Part shown: positions 1-11,391 of the stretch, piece by piece | Layout: each line of letters begins with the position of its first letter | How positions within the stretch are numbered: position 1 is the first letter of the stretch | Source of the DNA: Xylaria sp. FL1777 | Lineage: Eukaryota; Ascomycota; Sordariomycetes; Xylariales; Xylariaceae | Reading direction: 5' to 3' | Assembly: GCA_022578965.1 (NCBI GenBank) | Contig: MU400536.1 | Coordinates: forward strand, 124,001 to 188,000 | DNA length: 64,000 nucleotides | Notes under the pieces: model-generated | Databases searched by the model: none | Told to the model about the DNA's origin: nothing | What the model saw: only the letters and a program-made list of their open reading frames with translations | Position numbers and translations under genes: made by a program

Positions 1-945
1 CGGATGCGCAAAACCGGGACCAGGTTGCTCACCCCAACGAACACCTCGGGAGGAGGCTTCGAATAGCGGGTGGGTGTTGGGCTGCCCGCGCCAGCGGACA
101 CCGTTGCGATCCGCTTCGAACCTGGAACCAAGTGCAACACGGTCGCCCTCGATGTGTAAAGGACCAAGGCGAAGACTCCCGTTGTTACCATCCACGAAAG
201 CGAACGGGCTTCTCCACCAGCTGCTCGATTGTTGAGGTTGGCTCTGGCCCTGCTCCGGGCCTGCTGGACTGGCCCGCGATGTCCCCCGTTCCTGTGGCTC
301 TGGTTCCGTGGTAGGTCTGGCGGGGGTTGGGCAACGTATTGTCACGCCACGGGGTTCGAAGAACCCGCGGTTCCATTCGCGGGTCACTGTCTCCGTGTTC
401 TGCGGACTGACAGGCACACTCGGTGATGTCTTTAGTGGTGTGAACTGTGCTTTGGTAATACTATCATCAGCAGAGGATTGGGCGTCCCCGGCGACCCGTA
501 GTTTACGATCTATAATATGCGAGTTCGCCCTTGCCGCATATCCCGGGATGAGATAGTTTATGAATGTCTGCCAGTCCTGCTCGGATACATCGCGATCGCA
601 TGCCCAGTCGGGGTATGGGAAATCCGACGGTGCAGCATCTGGTGTAATCTCAACAACAACAGTGATACTTGGGCCCGCCGACCGAGCTGGAGGACGTGAG
701 TCAAAATAATCCTGAGCGGAGGCGGTTATGTGGTGACTGTTGCTAGGCCCGGCGAAGCTATACTGTGCATCGTGAGGCGACTCTGGTGGTGTGTCGATGA
801 TGTTACTGTGGGAAGATGAGGGCGCAATCGACACATCATCGTCAGCGCGACTCGGGTGATTGTTACGTGAGCCCTGTGAATGAGAATAGATGTCCGTTTC
901 CGAATAAGGAGGTGGTGGGCCGTCCGGACCGTCATGAGGCTCCAT
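1..945 (-). CDS. Fungal conserved protein of unknown function, N-terminal part (runs off left edge)
   Basis: An uninterrupted frame of 315 codons starts at the ATG at 945 and is still open at base 1, so the C-terminus is missing. The N-terminus is rich in Pro, Ser and Asp (starts MEPHDGPDGPPPPYSETDIY) and looks disordered. A compact segment around residues 125-160 (SEQDWQTFINYLIPGYAARA, then DRKLRV) is probably the conserved core. Near the window edge two short related units occur (NGVRWRGQP and RGVRWGEQP), a small internal repeat. I recall similar PPPPYSETDIYS-type N-termini in other filamentous ascomycetes, but no function is known to me. No intron is needed within the visible part. Confidence 0.72.
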   Translation of the reverse strand, partial: MEPHDGPDGPPPPYSETDIYSHSQGSRNNHPSRADDDVSIAPSSSHSNIIDTPPESPHDAQYSFAGPSNSHHITASAQDYFDSRPPARSAGPSITVVVEITPDAAPSDFPYPDWACDRDVSEQDWQTFINYLIPGYAARANSHIIDRKLRVAGDAQSSADDSITKAQFTPLKTSPSVPVSPQNTETVTREWNRGFFEPRGVTIRCPTPARPTTEPEPQERGTSRASPAGPEQGQSQPQQSSSWWRSPFAFVDGNNGSLRLGPLHIEGDRVALGSRFEADRNGVRWRGQPNTHPLFEASSRGVRWGEQPGPGFAHP

Positions 946-1800
946 AGCTAGCTAGAGTGATTCAAGAATGAACTGTTTAGCCCTTTGTTACGGGGAAGTG
1001 AACTAGGCTTGCCACTCGCAGTCAGTACGTGCCACGGTTTTAAGAGACACGGCCTGTCACGCAATAGGTATCGGTGGTACAAATCAAGTGGATGGATGTT
1101 GAAACAAAGAATAGAAAGACGCCGAGCTTATGGGTTGGCTGAAGCATTTATTTTGAGTACTTGACACCTGTTTAGGATCCTGGCTCTGGCCTGGTGAGAA
1201 GTTATTGTCTCTCTCCCTCCCTCCCTCTCTCTACGAAAAAACGTGGGGTTTTCACTCTCTAGCGAAGCTTGATACATTGCTGCCTATAATTTGACCCCGG
1301 CTCGTCGAACGTCTGATGAGTGGCCCAAATCCGGTGGAGAATTCCGATTGATCGGGCCACCCCAGACTCGATCAGCTCAGCCCAACCAAACTAGCCTACT
1401 TTTTGACGAATGTGACAGTGAGCCCTGTAGGGTGACGCGGCCAGTTCAGTTCATATCATATAGCTATGCTGGGGCAAGCCTCATTAGGACATTCCAGATG
1501 AGAACTGCTGCCGAAACCAGGACTTCAGTAAGCCTTGCTTCGAGCCACCTAAACCAGTGAGGTAGCCCATGTAATAATTTGGCCGGTGTTAATGCTATGA
1601 AGGCACCGCATAAATGGTATAGCATCTTTCACGACTATCTAAGCGCTGCCTCACCGCTACGCTCTTCCATACAGATCGAAGTTGATATCCTCCTCCTTGT
1701 AATGGTCCGCGATGATTGTGTGCAAGTTTTCTTGCGCATGTGCGCCACTGTTACAGAACTTTAGCTTTGCGCGTTTCACGCCACCTAATAGGCGGAAAAC
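946..1800. other. Intergenic space upstream of the left-edge gene and downstream of GCD7
   Basis: No supportable gene. It holds the promoter side of the left-edge minus-strand gene and the 3' side of GCD7. A pyrimidine (CT/CCT) run lies at 1208-1232. The plus-strand ORF at 1291-1560 has no recognisable features. Confidence 0.5.
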
Positions 1801-3088
1801 TTACAGGTTCGTGATGTAGGTATCGACCTGGTCGGCGGGGAGGAACTCGGAAACAGCGTTCTTCACCTTGACGTTCGATACTAAAGATCCGTCTGCGAAA
1901 TTAACATATTTGGAAGGGTCACCCCATTCGACCTGGCTCTCTGATAGGAGCTTGCTCTCGGGACTCAGTTTATACACTCCTCCAAGGACGAGCACGGTTC
2001 TTCGGCGTTCTCGTGCGGCTCGTGCGATAGCCGCAGCACCAGAATCAACAATCACACCACCTTGCGCAGTTATCGCTCGAGCTCCCAGAATGACCTTATC
2101 GACTCTCGACATATAGGCCATGAGGCCAGCGTTCAAAATAGTAATGACGCTTGACCCGTTAGATGCCATTGACTTAAGCAATGATGCATACTGGCTGTCC
2201 GAACCTATCGCCGAAGATGGATCTACCACGAGCAACACGGTAAACTTCCTCTTTAAAGCGGCTCGTGTAAGAAACTTCTGTACTGTTCTTGACGGTTGGT
2301 ATACTAGTATATAGTCTCCAGGGTGGATGAAGATGTCGGCATAGGTCTGAACTTGTTCGTCGACCATCTTGATTTCGTCCATGATCTCCTGGATCCCATC
2401 GATTACCTCGGAACGCAGAGCAGATATATTGGTTGCCTGAGGGTTCAAGATCGGGGTCGAGGCGCCCGAAACTTGACCCGGCGTTGATGCGTTTGATCCC
2501 GGTGATGGGAAGACGTTGGGGTCGGAGAGGAGGTTAAACATAGACTGAGTCCGAGCAAATGACCCAATCAAGCCCAGATTCGGGGGCCGCGTAGGCTTCG
2601 GGGGAGAGCTCGTATGGCTCGGGGCTGGCACCGGGGGGGAGGCGGGCCGGGGAGAGTCGGTGGAAGCATCGTTCCGATCTTCCGACGCTTCGTCGCGAAT
2701 CAAGCCGAGGACCCTCCTCACAATGTTGCCAATGGCAAGCTCATGGGGTTGTGCAGCAACAAGCTTCCTGCCAATTAGTTGGATGCGGCCAAGGAGTTGG
2801 TCGACGTTGGTCCATTTGTCCCGGGCGACAGCCTGGAGAAGAATATGGGCGGTCGCAGTAGCACAGGCCTCAGCCCCTTTGATCTGTCGTCTTTTTAATA
2901 GACTAGAAGCCCATAGTCAATTAGCCCACTGCGAGTCCCTAACCATGCATAATGTTGGGCAAAGCGTCATGTGCCGCCGGGGCCACCTACGAGATGAGAA
3001 GCTCGACGGAAGCTTGGACGGGACGGCTCTTCAGGCTGTCGAGGAACTTTTCGAGGCTCGGGGTATAGGCCCCCTTCTGGGTGGACAT
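1801..3088 (-). CDS. GCD7: Translation initiation factor eIF2B subunit beta
   Basis: Regulatory subunit of the cytosolic eIF2B guanine-nucleotide exchange complex that recharges eIF2 with GTP. Two exons, 3088-2991 and 2902-1801, flank an 88-nt intron (GTAGGT...CTAG), giving 399 aa; yeast Gcd7 is about 380. The N-terminal helical domain is typical (AACATATAHILLQ-like region, then AAQPHELAIGNIVRRVLGLI at about 74-93). A Ser/Pro-rich linker follows (about 100-160). The C-terminal Rossmann-like half carries VDKVILGARAITAQGGVI and LGGVYKLSPES. The ATG at 3088 is chosen because MSTQKGAYTPSLEKFLDSLK reads directly into the conserved helical domain after splicing. It diverges from NEM1. Alpha and delta paralogues are less likely, because the AAQPHE/GNIVRRVLGLIR and KLSPE motifs are beta-type. 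Confidence 0.9.
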
Positions 3089-4462
3089 TATCCCTATGAA
3101 CAACGTCCACACAGGCTGCAAAGACAGGCTGGGTTGAGAGCGGGACGCTTTTGGAGGGGTAGTTTTCGTAGCTTAAGATTGCGCAAAACAGGGGGAAGGC
3201 CCAGGAGATGATATATAGTTCAGCTTCACGTTGATGCGTCGCACTGAGAAATCCCAAGAAGATGAGAAAATGGCGCAGAGGATTTCGGAGGGAGAGGGTG
3301 AGACGCGTGCGTGCGTTGTCGTGAGACGACGATTCGTGGTTGAGGTATTGCGTTTGCGCAGTGACTCAATCATCGAGAGTTCGGAATGCGAGGTTACATT
3401 TTCTTGTGCCGCGATCAGCAAAATCAGTGTAGTGCACTATCGGACACATGTACCTGGGTAGGTACCTGGCAGGTAAAAACATATACACAGAATACATGTA
3501 GGACATAGTACTAGGTAAACTAAGTACATAGCATCGACAGAGATAGCACACAGAAGTAAGTACCTACTTCTGGGAAATTTTCGTACTGTACCTATTAGAC
3601 TAATGTATACCCCCGAAGGACATGGTGCTATTCCTGAGATGCAGGTGGTTTCGGCTTCTACAGTGGCTAGCGTAGCCGCCTTTAACTCTGTATAGCAACA
3701 ATGTCGATGCGTAAGTAGGTACCTGCCTATCACAACTACCTGCATGTACCTATCTAGGTAGGTAGATACCTACCTGTTCTTTCTTTACTTGTTGCCATGT
3801 CGAAGCTCAGCATGGTAACTGCGCTTGTGTAATATGTGTACAGTGCCCACTGAAAATACCCGACCTACCTAGGTAGGTACTTGGTTGCTCTGGCTCTCGG
3901 TCACTCTCTTACTTACATTGTGGTTTTGCGACGTTGTATCAAACACTCTGCTTCTATGTCATTGATTAGCGCCTACAGAGGAGGATAGACTAAACACTTA
4001 CTCATGCCTCGATACAAACTAATGTTGTAAATAGCTACCATTGTTGATTTGTCGAGAGTGCCATCCGTTCGCTATTCTCTATTTTCTACCTACCTACCTC
4101 CCTGTCTTTCTAGTCAACCACGACCAAGCGAGAGAACGAATCGCGAACCCGGTATCCATCTTCCTCAACTTCTCCAACATCGCAGCATCACGTATCATCA
4201 CCGGCCGTCCAGCTCCCCAGCTCCCCAGCTCCCCAGCTTCCCAGCTTCCCAGCTCCCCAGGACCTAGCTCCTCAATCCCTCTTACCAAACGTTCAGCCGC
4301 CGACAGCTTCTTTGGTCCAATACGTCACCCCGGCCTTCGTCTTCGTCATTTTGCCGGCCGCGCTCTCATACCACAATCCTCACTTCCCCATCCTCGTGTC
4401 TCGTTCTGTACTCGCTTGGCCGATCTCGAACGAGTCTTGATGGATTGCCGACTGATCAGAAG
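3089..4462. promoter_or_regulatory. Shared divergent promoter region of GCD7 and NEM1
   Basis: The two start codons face away from each other across 1.37 kb. The interval holds several clusters of the ACCTACCTAGGTAGGT-type motif (about 3448-3476, 3710-3777, 3859-3881, 4086-4101). It also has a six-copy tandem 8-mer at 4211-4258, probably in the NEM1 5' leader. No ORF here looks genuine. Confidence 0.5.
4211..4258. repeat. Tandem 8-nt repeat, AGCTYCCC x6
   Basis: Six head-to-tail copies of an 8-nt unit: three AGCTCCCC, two AGCTTCCC, one AGCTCCCC. They lie about 200 nt upstream of the NEM1 start codon. Confidence 0.9.
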
Positions 4463-6126
4463 ATGAACTCCTTGAACATCATATCCGCGCGAGTTTCTCC
4501 TACATCAAGCCCTGCCCCCTCGCGAACCAATTCTCTTAGCCACATCGGCCTAGCTATTGCACCTTCTGGTGAAGGTGCCGTTTCTCTAGACGACACCACG
4601 ACTAGGGATAAAGGCGCAGCGGCAGATGAACCCCCCAACGACCATGCATTCGAGAAGGCTGCCGATAATGCCTTCCCAGAAGGTATCAGCGAGACGTCGC
4701 CCTTGCTAGAGAAGAGAGATACGAGAGAGAAGGGGACTCGGGCTCACTCCTGGCATCATTACCCTGCGCGCATCGTTAGCGGACTCATCAACTCGATACG
4801 TTGGGCTCTGTCTACCATTGCTGCCCCTGGAGTGTACTTAATTGCCTGTTTATACGATGCCAATGGAAGCTTCGCTCCATTGCATCAACTTAAGAATCTG
4901 TTCGGTGTCTATGGTGGGAACACGCAAAAACTTGCTGCCGATTATCAAGAGGACGTCGCCCGTCACGAGAAAGAGACGGCGAAAGAACGTGGTAATCAGA
5001 GCGCGAGAAGTCGACGTGGGCTCAGTCCGACACAGCGTACAGTTTCATCGGGGTCATCGTCTTCAGGCATTTCTTCCGAATCAGAATCCGATGTGAGTGG
5101 TAAGACCGAAGGCAGCCGTCTCCATACCAGATCAAAGTCCCTACAACCAGCCGAGGAAATTGTGCCATCTAGGAGGTCGATCCGGATCAAGCTTCATAAT
5201 GACGATGCCATACGCCATAAGAAACACAGAAAGACCCAGTCAACAAACACCACCAACGCTTCCCGAGGCAGCGATGTGACAGAGGAACTCTCAGCTCACC
5301 TCAAGTCTCCTACTTCTCCTCAAGGTGCCTTGACAAAATATCCCAAGACCCCGGCCCCCCCTCGACCTCTAATACCAAGACGTCAGCCGTCGTACGTTCC
5401 CTTCGAGCCGCAAGACCCCAAGCAACTAAAGACTCTGATACTGGACCTTGACGAAACATTGATACATAGCATGTCCAAAGGCGGCCGGATGGGCTCGGGA
5501 CACATGGTTGAAGTGCGGTTAAACACAGCATACACGGGAAGCGGAGGCCAGCAGATGCTAGGGCCTCAACACCCAATTCTGTATTACGTTCATAAGCGGC
5601 CGCACTGCGATGAATTTTTGCGAAAAGTGAGGCAATTCCAAGACCCGTGAGTGTTGCGTGATTATTGGTCCATGACTGACTTTGGTGGCAAAGGTTTGCA
5701 AATGGTTCAACTTGGTTGTCTTCACGGCCTCCGTACAGGAGTATGCCGACCCGGTCATCGACTGGCTCGAATCCGAAAGGAAGTTTTTCTCGGGACGTTA
5801 CTATAGACAGCATTGTACGTTTAGGCACGGGGCGTTCATCAAGGATCTCAGCTCGATAGAGCCAGACCTCAGCAAGGTCATGATTCTGGATAACAGTCCC
5901 TTGAGCTACATGTTCCATCAAGGTATAGCCATTATTGCTAGTATTTCGCCTTACCATTCGCTGACGAGGTACAGATAATGCCATTCCCATTCAGGGATGG
6001 ATCAGTGATCCGACAGATAATGACTTGCTACACCTAGTGCCATTTCTAGAAGGGCTGCAATACGTGTCCGACGTGAGGGCGCTATTGGCGTTAAGAGGAG
6101 GCGAAGACGGTCAACATGTGACTTAA
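4463..6126 (+). CDS. NEM1: Nem1-type nuclear envelope phosphatase, HAD/FCP1-like (NIF domain)
   Basis: Catalytic subunit of the ER/nuclear-envelope phosphatase that, with Spo7, dephosphorylates the lipin Pah1 and so controls phospholipid versus triacylglycerol synthesis. Three exons, 4463-5626, 5694-5922 and 5975-6126, separated by introns of 67 and 52 nt, give 514 aa. A disordered N-terminus precedes a hydrophobic segment at about 103-128. A Ser-rich region follows, then the NIF/HAD domain with the DLDET motif at 328-332 (catalytic Asp328 and Asp330). Later motifs are KRPHCDEFL, VVFTASVQEYADPV and the late acidic motif KVMILDNSPLSY. The start is the ATG at 4463; an upstream in-frame TTG is not a fungal start. 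Length and domain order match fungal Nem1 better than the shorter SCP/Dullard paralogues. Confidence 0.9.
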
Positions 6127-7118
6127 AAAGCTCTTGGAAGAAGACAAATACTAGATATCGTATTTTTTAATGATGACTTGAAGTGCTCATAGGCGCTCAT
6201 TGATACAGTCATGTTGTATGGTTCGCGGGGCATGTTTGTCCAATATGTTATACGAGTATCATAGTTTTATCGGCACCACCACCGCGACTAGAACAGCAGG
6301 AGATATTAGAAACGCCCATCATGTCATGGCCATCCCCAGTGCAGAGGATTATATGCTAAACAAGCCCTGTCTATGGCATATTTCCTGAATAAAGCAACTT
6401 AGGAATTCTCCTTCTAAGATAGCTTGAAAAGATCACGGCGCATGGTATAAACTAGCCTACTTAGTCTTTCCCCTACCTGGCTGACCTGACTGACTACATG
6501 TGTTTTCGGCCTGTCAGCCCAAAGGAAATTTGACTTACATAAAACCACCGACGCAAGGAGGTATTATCCCCAAGTGTAAACTACGGCATGAGATCACTAG
6601 TAGTGGATAAAGTGGAGATACATAGGTATCCTACAGTACATGCTTATAACCGAATTCCTGCCGCCGCCACAAGTACCGTGGTTCTAGACCCGAGAGAAGT
6701 GGACAGTATCCCCGCCGGCTCTCAAGTCTCTTACGTCATAGAACTCATAAAAGCTGCCTCTTTCATACCAACTGGAGCTTGACAAATGTGAATCACGATC
6801 ATGGTTACATGATAGAAAAAACTGAAGCGACGTAAAAAGCACTAGACTAGCGATATAGCTATGTAGTGATATAACTTTGTAGGAGAAACATTGCAGCCAC
6901 ATAGTTCGACTACCCTCCGGATTATCTCTTTGTTCCTGTTCCAGTCAAGCTCAAGCTGTGTCGTCATCGTCCTCGACAGCGCTTCTTGCTTCTCGTAGCT
7001 CTTATAAATATACAATCGCTCCCTTTCAACTCTAAACTGTATCATCTCAATCCCGAACCATTATCATCATCTCCGCCGAAAACATCCCCTCCATATACTG
7101 TCAATCAAATCTACCATC
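6127..7118. other. Intergenic space between NEM1 and the 150-aa membrane protein gene
   Basis: It contains the NEM1 3' flank and the 5' leader of the gene at 7119. I see no conserved coding signal; ORFs on both strands are short and featureless. Confidence 0.5.
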
Positions 7119-7866
7119 ATGTCTCTACACTGTATGTTTCCCAGTTCTAATCAGCTCAATCGCTCGTTTTTCTTAGATTCAGAGTAGCTCAAAGCTCTGA
7201 CCAAAAGCATGGCTTGATTGTCCTCGACATGCGCTCTCGGAATTGAACTCGCTAACAGGATTGCTCAGACCTCCCTCCCGTCAAGCCCTCGGCCATCGCC
7301 CTCGGTACCGTCTTCAACCACGGCATTGAGCTAGCTGGTATGTTTAATCTGACTTCCATTCCCTCCATCACTCGCTCTCCGTCTCCATCATTTATGACCT
7401 CCAAAACTAAAACGCCGCAAATAGTACTCTCTCCCCTCTTCGGCCAGACCTACCAGCGTGCCAAGGTCGCCAATACAAAGGAAGAGTTCATCCGTTCAAG
7501 AGAAGCCACTGGTGCCGCCGTGGCTTGGGGCACGTCGCTCGTCGGTTCCGCGCTGCAGGCCTATGGTGTCGGTGCTCTCATCAATGCCACTGGCACCCTA
7601 AGCTACAAGGGTGCCGCCTACCTGGGCTCCCTGATCTTCCTCGCTACCTCTGCCCCTACTGTAAGTTATTCGATGGCTGTCGGTGACTACGTCAACCATG
7701 AACCTTCAATTAACATGCGATGCCCCTCTAGTACCTCAACCAACTCTTTACTGAGAAGCGCGCCGTCGATTCCGTCGCCGTAAGTGCCTTAGCTAAGGTT
7801 ATTGAGACTCTTGGCCTGTCTGTGTTCCTCACCTGGTGGGGCACACGTACCAACCCCTTTGATTAA
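7119..7866 (+). CDS. Small fungal membrane protein, possibly DUF1761-like
   Basis: Four exons (7119-7131, 7269-7337, 7425-7660, 7732-7866) with introns of 137, 87 and 71 nt join in frame to 150 aa. The first exon is only 13 nt, so the protein begins MSLHYLPPVKPSAIALGTVF. Several hydrophobic stretches (about 13-30, 58-80, 93-108, 120-140) suggest a multi-pass membrane protein, ending WWGTRTNPFD. The arrangement and segment near residue 30 (VLSPLFGQ) remind me of the DUF1761 family of bacteria and fungi, but this is a weak recollection. A GTAAGT inside the last exon is read through, because the nearest acceptor would leave an intron of only about 21 nt. Confidence 0.75.
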
Positions 7867-8493
7867 AGGAGCAATAGGTGGTCTAATTAGTTGATTTAAT
7901 GAGAATCCGACCTGAGGGTTGGGCTGTGTGCTATTAGCTGTTTCCTAAATATGTACTCAAGAAAAACTTAGGTCGAGCAAAATCTGTCAGACAGAAGATG
8001 GTGTGCGGTTAGGCTACCTATCGATTGCCTACAATGTTTTGAATCACGAATGCTCGAACTCATTTCCCTGGGCTCGTCATGTATTTTTGAATGTGGTATA
8101 TATTTTTCATGTCCCATCCTAAAAACATTCAACATGAACCTCCCTAAACGCCATTGCCTCACATATTTGTGGCCCTTGTCGAAGTAGTGTATAGATACAC
8201 TAGCATTGCCCCTATTTGAAGTGATACAGAAAGGTGGTTCACCTCACTTCGAATCGGTTATGTAGAAATTGTTTCGCTGACTGGCGCGACTCAATAGATA
8301 TGTCATCACTGCGCTCCAGATATACTTGCCCCGTGCAGTTCCGGTTGTCGGGGGCGGCTAACGTAACTGCTCAGATTGACTTTCCCAATATTTAGCTGCA
8401 GCGCAACACAACATGCGACGCGATCGGCTCATTCGTCCTTCCCTCTTTTTTAGCATCCTTGAGAGGGATATATATAGATATATATATAACCTT
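7867..8493. other. Intergenic space between convergent genes
   Basis: The 3' ends of the 150-aa membrane protein gene and NHP2 face each other here. An AT-dinucleotide run lies near 8468-8489. No coding signal was seen. Confidence 0.5.
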
Positions 8494-9289
8494 TCATACC
8501 AACAGCTTCAACTGAGTCTTGGACTCCTTCTCGACGAGCTTGACGAGGTCCTTGTAGACGTCGGCGAAATCCTCCTCGCCCGCCTCCTCCTCGATCTTGT
8601 CGCCCTTCTTGGCACCGCCTACGCGTTTCTCGGTGACCATGACGACACTAGTAGGCCGCTTAGTACTACCGGCGGCGCCAAGTTCCGCGCGCGACGCGAC
8701 GAAGATGTAAGGGACATTTACGTCCTCGCAGAGCACGGGAATGTGGCTGATGACGTCCATGGGGCTGATGTCACCAGCGAGTACAACCACGCCGGGGAAG
8801 GAGGTGTTGCCAGGGCCGGCGGCGGGCGATTTCCTCAGGGACTTGACGACTTCTTTCACGCCGCGCTTGAGGGTCTTGTTCTTCGCCGCTGTACAGGGCA
8901 AAATGATACATTAGCTAGGTAATCTTTCACTGGCTGATCTATACGAAGAAAGCGCGGGATGGAGAATTGGGGACACGTGAGATGGGTAGAGAATCAATAC
9001 CTTTCCGAACGCTCTTCATAACCTTCTTGGTGGCCTTCTCATCAGCCAGTGGTCTCGCGAATGGCACCAAGGCGCCGACGATGGGGGCTATCGTCTTCTC
9101 CTCAACGGTGACGGAGACGGGGGCATCGGCGGTCGGTTCCTGGTCCTCGAGAGCGGCGGTGACGGCGCTCTTGAGCTTCTCTTTCTTCTCTTTCTTATCC
9201 TTCTTGTCCTTCTTCACCTTACCGACGCCATCGGCATCGCTGCGCTTCTTCTCCTTCTTCTCCTTCTTTTCTGGCTTCGTGGCCCCCAT
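8494..9289 (-). CDS. NHP2: H/ACA snoRNP core protein Nhp2
   Basis: Nucleolar RNA-binding component of H/ACA ribonucleoproteins that guide pseudouridylation. Exons 9289-9001 and 8888-8494 flank a 112-nt intron (GTATTG...TACAG), giving 227 aa. The first 40 residues are a Lys/Glu-rich tail (KKEKKEKK, KKDKKDKKEK), longer than in yeast Nhp2 (about 156 aa). The L7Ae-type fold follows, with the conserved run KKVMKSVRKA, TLKRGVKEVVKSLRK, VVLAGDISPMDVISHIPVLCE and VPYIFVASRAELGAA. The GVKEV, AGDI and PVLCE motifs separate it from Snu13 and ribosomal eL8. The start ATG at 9289 is the first Met of the charged tail. Confidence 0.93.
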
Positions 9290-11391
9290 TGTCGCTATTT
9301 TGCGGCCTCGTCCGACCTCTCTTTCCTTTTCTTCTTGGTTGTTGACCGACTAGACGAACTTTTGGAATTGGGAAATTGAGTGCTCTTTCGGCAGAAAGGG
9401 ACGCAGCACGGTTTCGATCGTGACGTACGCTAAAGGGAAAGTGCTGCTACTTGGTTATGAGGCTGTTCAAGATCAAGAATCCCTTCCCCAGTCCACTGTC
9501 AATTGAACCAACTCGAGCTTGCAGAATCTCGAGGCCTCGAAATTTTTCTTTGCTCTGTGCCAAATGCACTGTAGCTCTCCACCAGCAATCCCAATTGCGC
9601 CAATTAGGGAGCGTGCCTGGGTGGGGTATTTCCGCTTAGCGGAAAGTCTGCGCTACCACACGTCGAGTGCCTGCCCCACAGGCACCCTTTCTGCACACTA
9701 ATGCATGGAAAATATACTTGTATATATACCATGAATGCGGTCGAATACCTGACCTACCTAGGTATCTACCTTTAGGTAGGTAGTAAGACTTCAGAGCCAT
9801 ATACTTTTGTCTGGGATTTCGTGCCATTTTTAAGGGAAAACCGAAAGTGAGTGGTACTAGCATTAGTTTTGTGTGTAGTATACATACGCAGCTGACAGAT
9901 AATGACGTACAGGCACTTTGTGTACCTGGTTCGCGTAATCAAAGGTCTGAAGCCATTCAGTATACCCTCTGTTACGCTCCTGGCCGCTTCTAATACATCT
10001 TGAGTCATCTTGCAAACTACCCAATAATCTTCTTGTACGTTAGGTTGGAAATGTGTTAATGGCGTTGGTCAATTCGCGTAGATGTATTTTGGTATTAAGG
10101 ATTAATGATCTCAATATGCATACGCAAGATTTCAAAGACTTTAGAATATTAAGCAACTGCACTTATAGTGTAGGCAGATAAACGATTTCTAAATTATAAC
10201 ATTAGTATGGCTTATCGCTGAAGAGAATTAAGGTTTTAACTTTTGCTTTAATTATACCTTATTGGCTATCAGAGTTCCACTTCATAGGTAATAATACAAG
10301 TCTCCTTTGATTTCGTCATCTCGTACAACTTTGATATTAACCTACTCACTTAAAATCCCAAACCTCGCCGGCCCTACAACCCAACGAGAGCAGCATCCAG
10401 CAGGTAATATACCCGCACAAGGCGCGCTTGCATATATTCATATCACTTCTTCTTACATCCACGTTGTGGCTCTATAAGGCCCGTCTTCCTGCATGAGCAG
10501 TACGGACAAACGCGGGTGTGCTGCTTGCTTTTGCGACAGGATTGTGAAATATTGCTCGTACTTACGTTAGAGGCAGTTTTGTTTGGCTGCCTCTCAAAAG
10601 AGCGGTCTGCTATTTTGCATTAGTATCAGGACAGCCATATCTCTCCTTCGCTGGAGCAGGTCGCGATATCTTCGTTAGTGGCCGCTGCTTGGCTGGGTTC
10701 GGATACTTGTGTTATGGTCTAGGTATACCATCACTCCAGCCCATGCATCCACACTTATAGCAGCACAACTCCAGCTCCTTGCGGGGAATCTTGAAAGGCA
10801 GTAATTCGGCATTCTTCGCCGGAAACTAACCCCGCAGCAATCCCCCCGGTACCTCGCAAGGTTCTGACTACGACAAACTTAGTTAGCGAGGATTGAAATG
10901 GGTTCGATGCAAATTGGGTGGTCTATATGTACACGGGCAGCACCGCGCGCGGGCTACCTAACGCCACATTATTCGTCAAATGTGTGTTGCAGAATGACTT
11001 CGTCTTGGCTGTGTCGAGATCTTGAGTTCAGCGTCTGTGGTTCCGCACGGTAGGCAGTCTGGGAGGTGTACACAGACGAGTTCATGTCTAGTAGCTATAC
11101 TATGCACGTTGATGCAGAATCGCGGATCATGATGCTACACTACTTGATCACCCCCATCCTACCTCCCTCCACTGGGGTAGGTAGGTGGTACTCACAGTGG
11201 ATTCAAGTGAGACCGCAACGTTGTCCCGAGTATGGAAACACGAGGCGTGTTCACCATGTCCGCGGGCATTTTAAGCTCTTGGGATCCCGGACCTCGTACG
11301 ATGGGCATGACTCCTCTCTCTCTCGTTAACCTTACCGATTTCCCCTTGCTCTAGGGCATTGGTACTCGCTATATCTCGTTGCAAGTGTGAG
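9290..11391. other. Long intergenic space, partly AT-rich
   Basis: About 2.1 kb without a supportable gene. It contains a 7-bp-arm palindrome at 9629-9645, an ACCTAGGT-type cluster at 9749-9781, an AT-rich block at about 10020-10340 and a 58-codon Cys/Lys-rich open segment on the minus strand (10443-10619). The composition of the AT-rich block would fit RIP-type decay of an old repeat, but no element is recognisable. Confidence 0.5.
10443..10619 (-). pseudogene. Possible remnant of a Cys-rich protein end (transposon relic?)
   Basis: A 58-codon segment open between two stops, without a start codon, contains CRKSKQHTRVCPYC, SCRK and a basic end RGCKKK. The paired cysteines recall a degenerate zinc-knuckle tail such as those ending some transposase or retroelement proteins. 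It lies next to an AT-rich block. I cannot name a family, and chance is a fair alternative. Confidence 0.2.

Noticed and set aside
4445..4462. Six-codon N-terminal extension of NEM1 from a TTG
   Set aside because: TTG is not a normal start in fungal nuclear genes. The ATG at 4463 gives the expected N-terminus.
10020..10340. AT-rich block as an intact transposon or replication origin
   Set aside because: No terminal repeats, ORFs or known origin motif could be seen; only composition is unusual.
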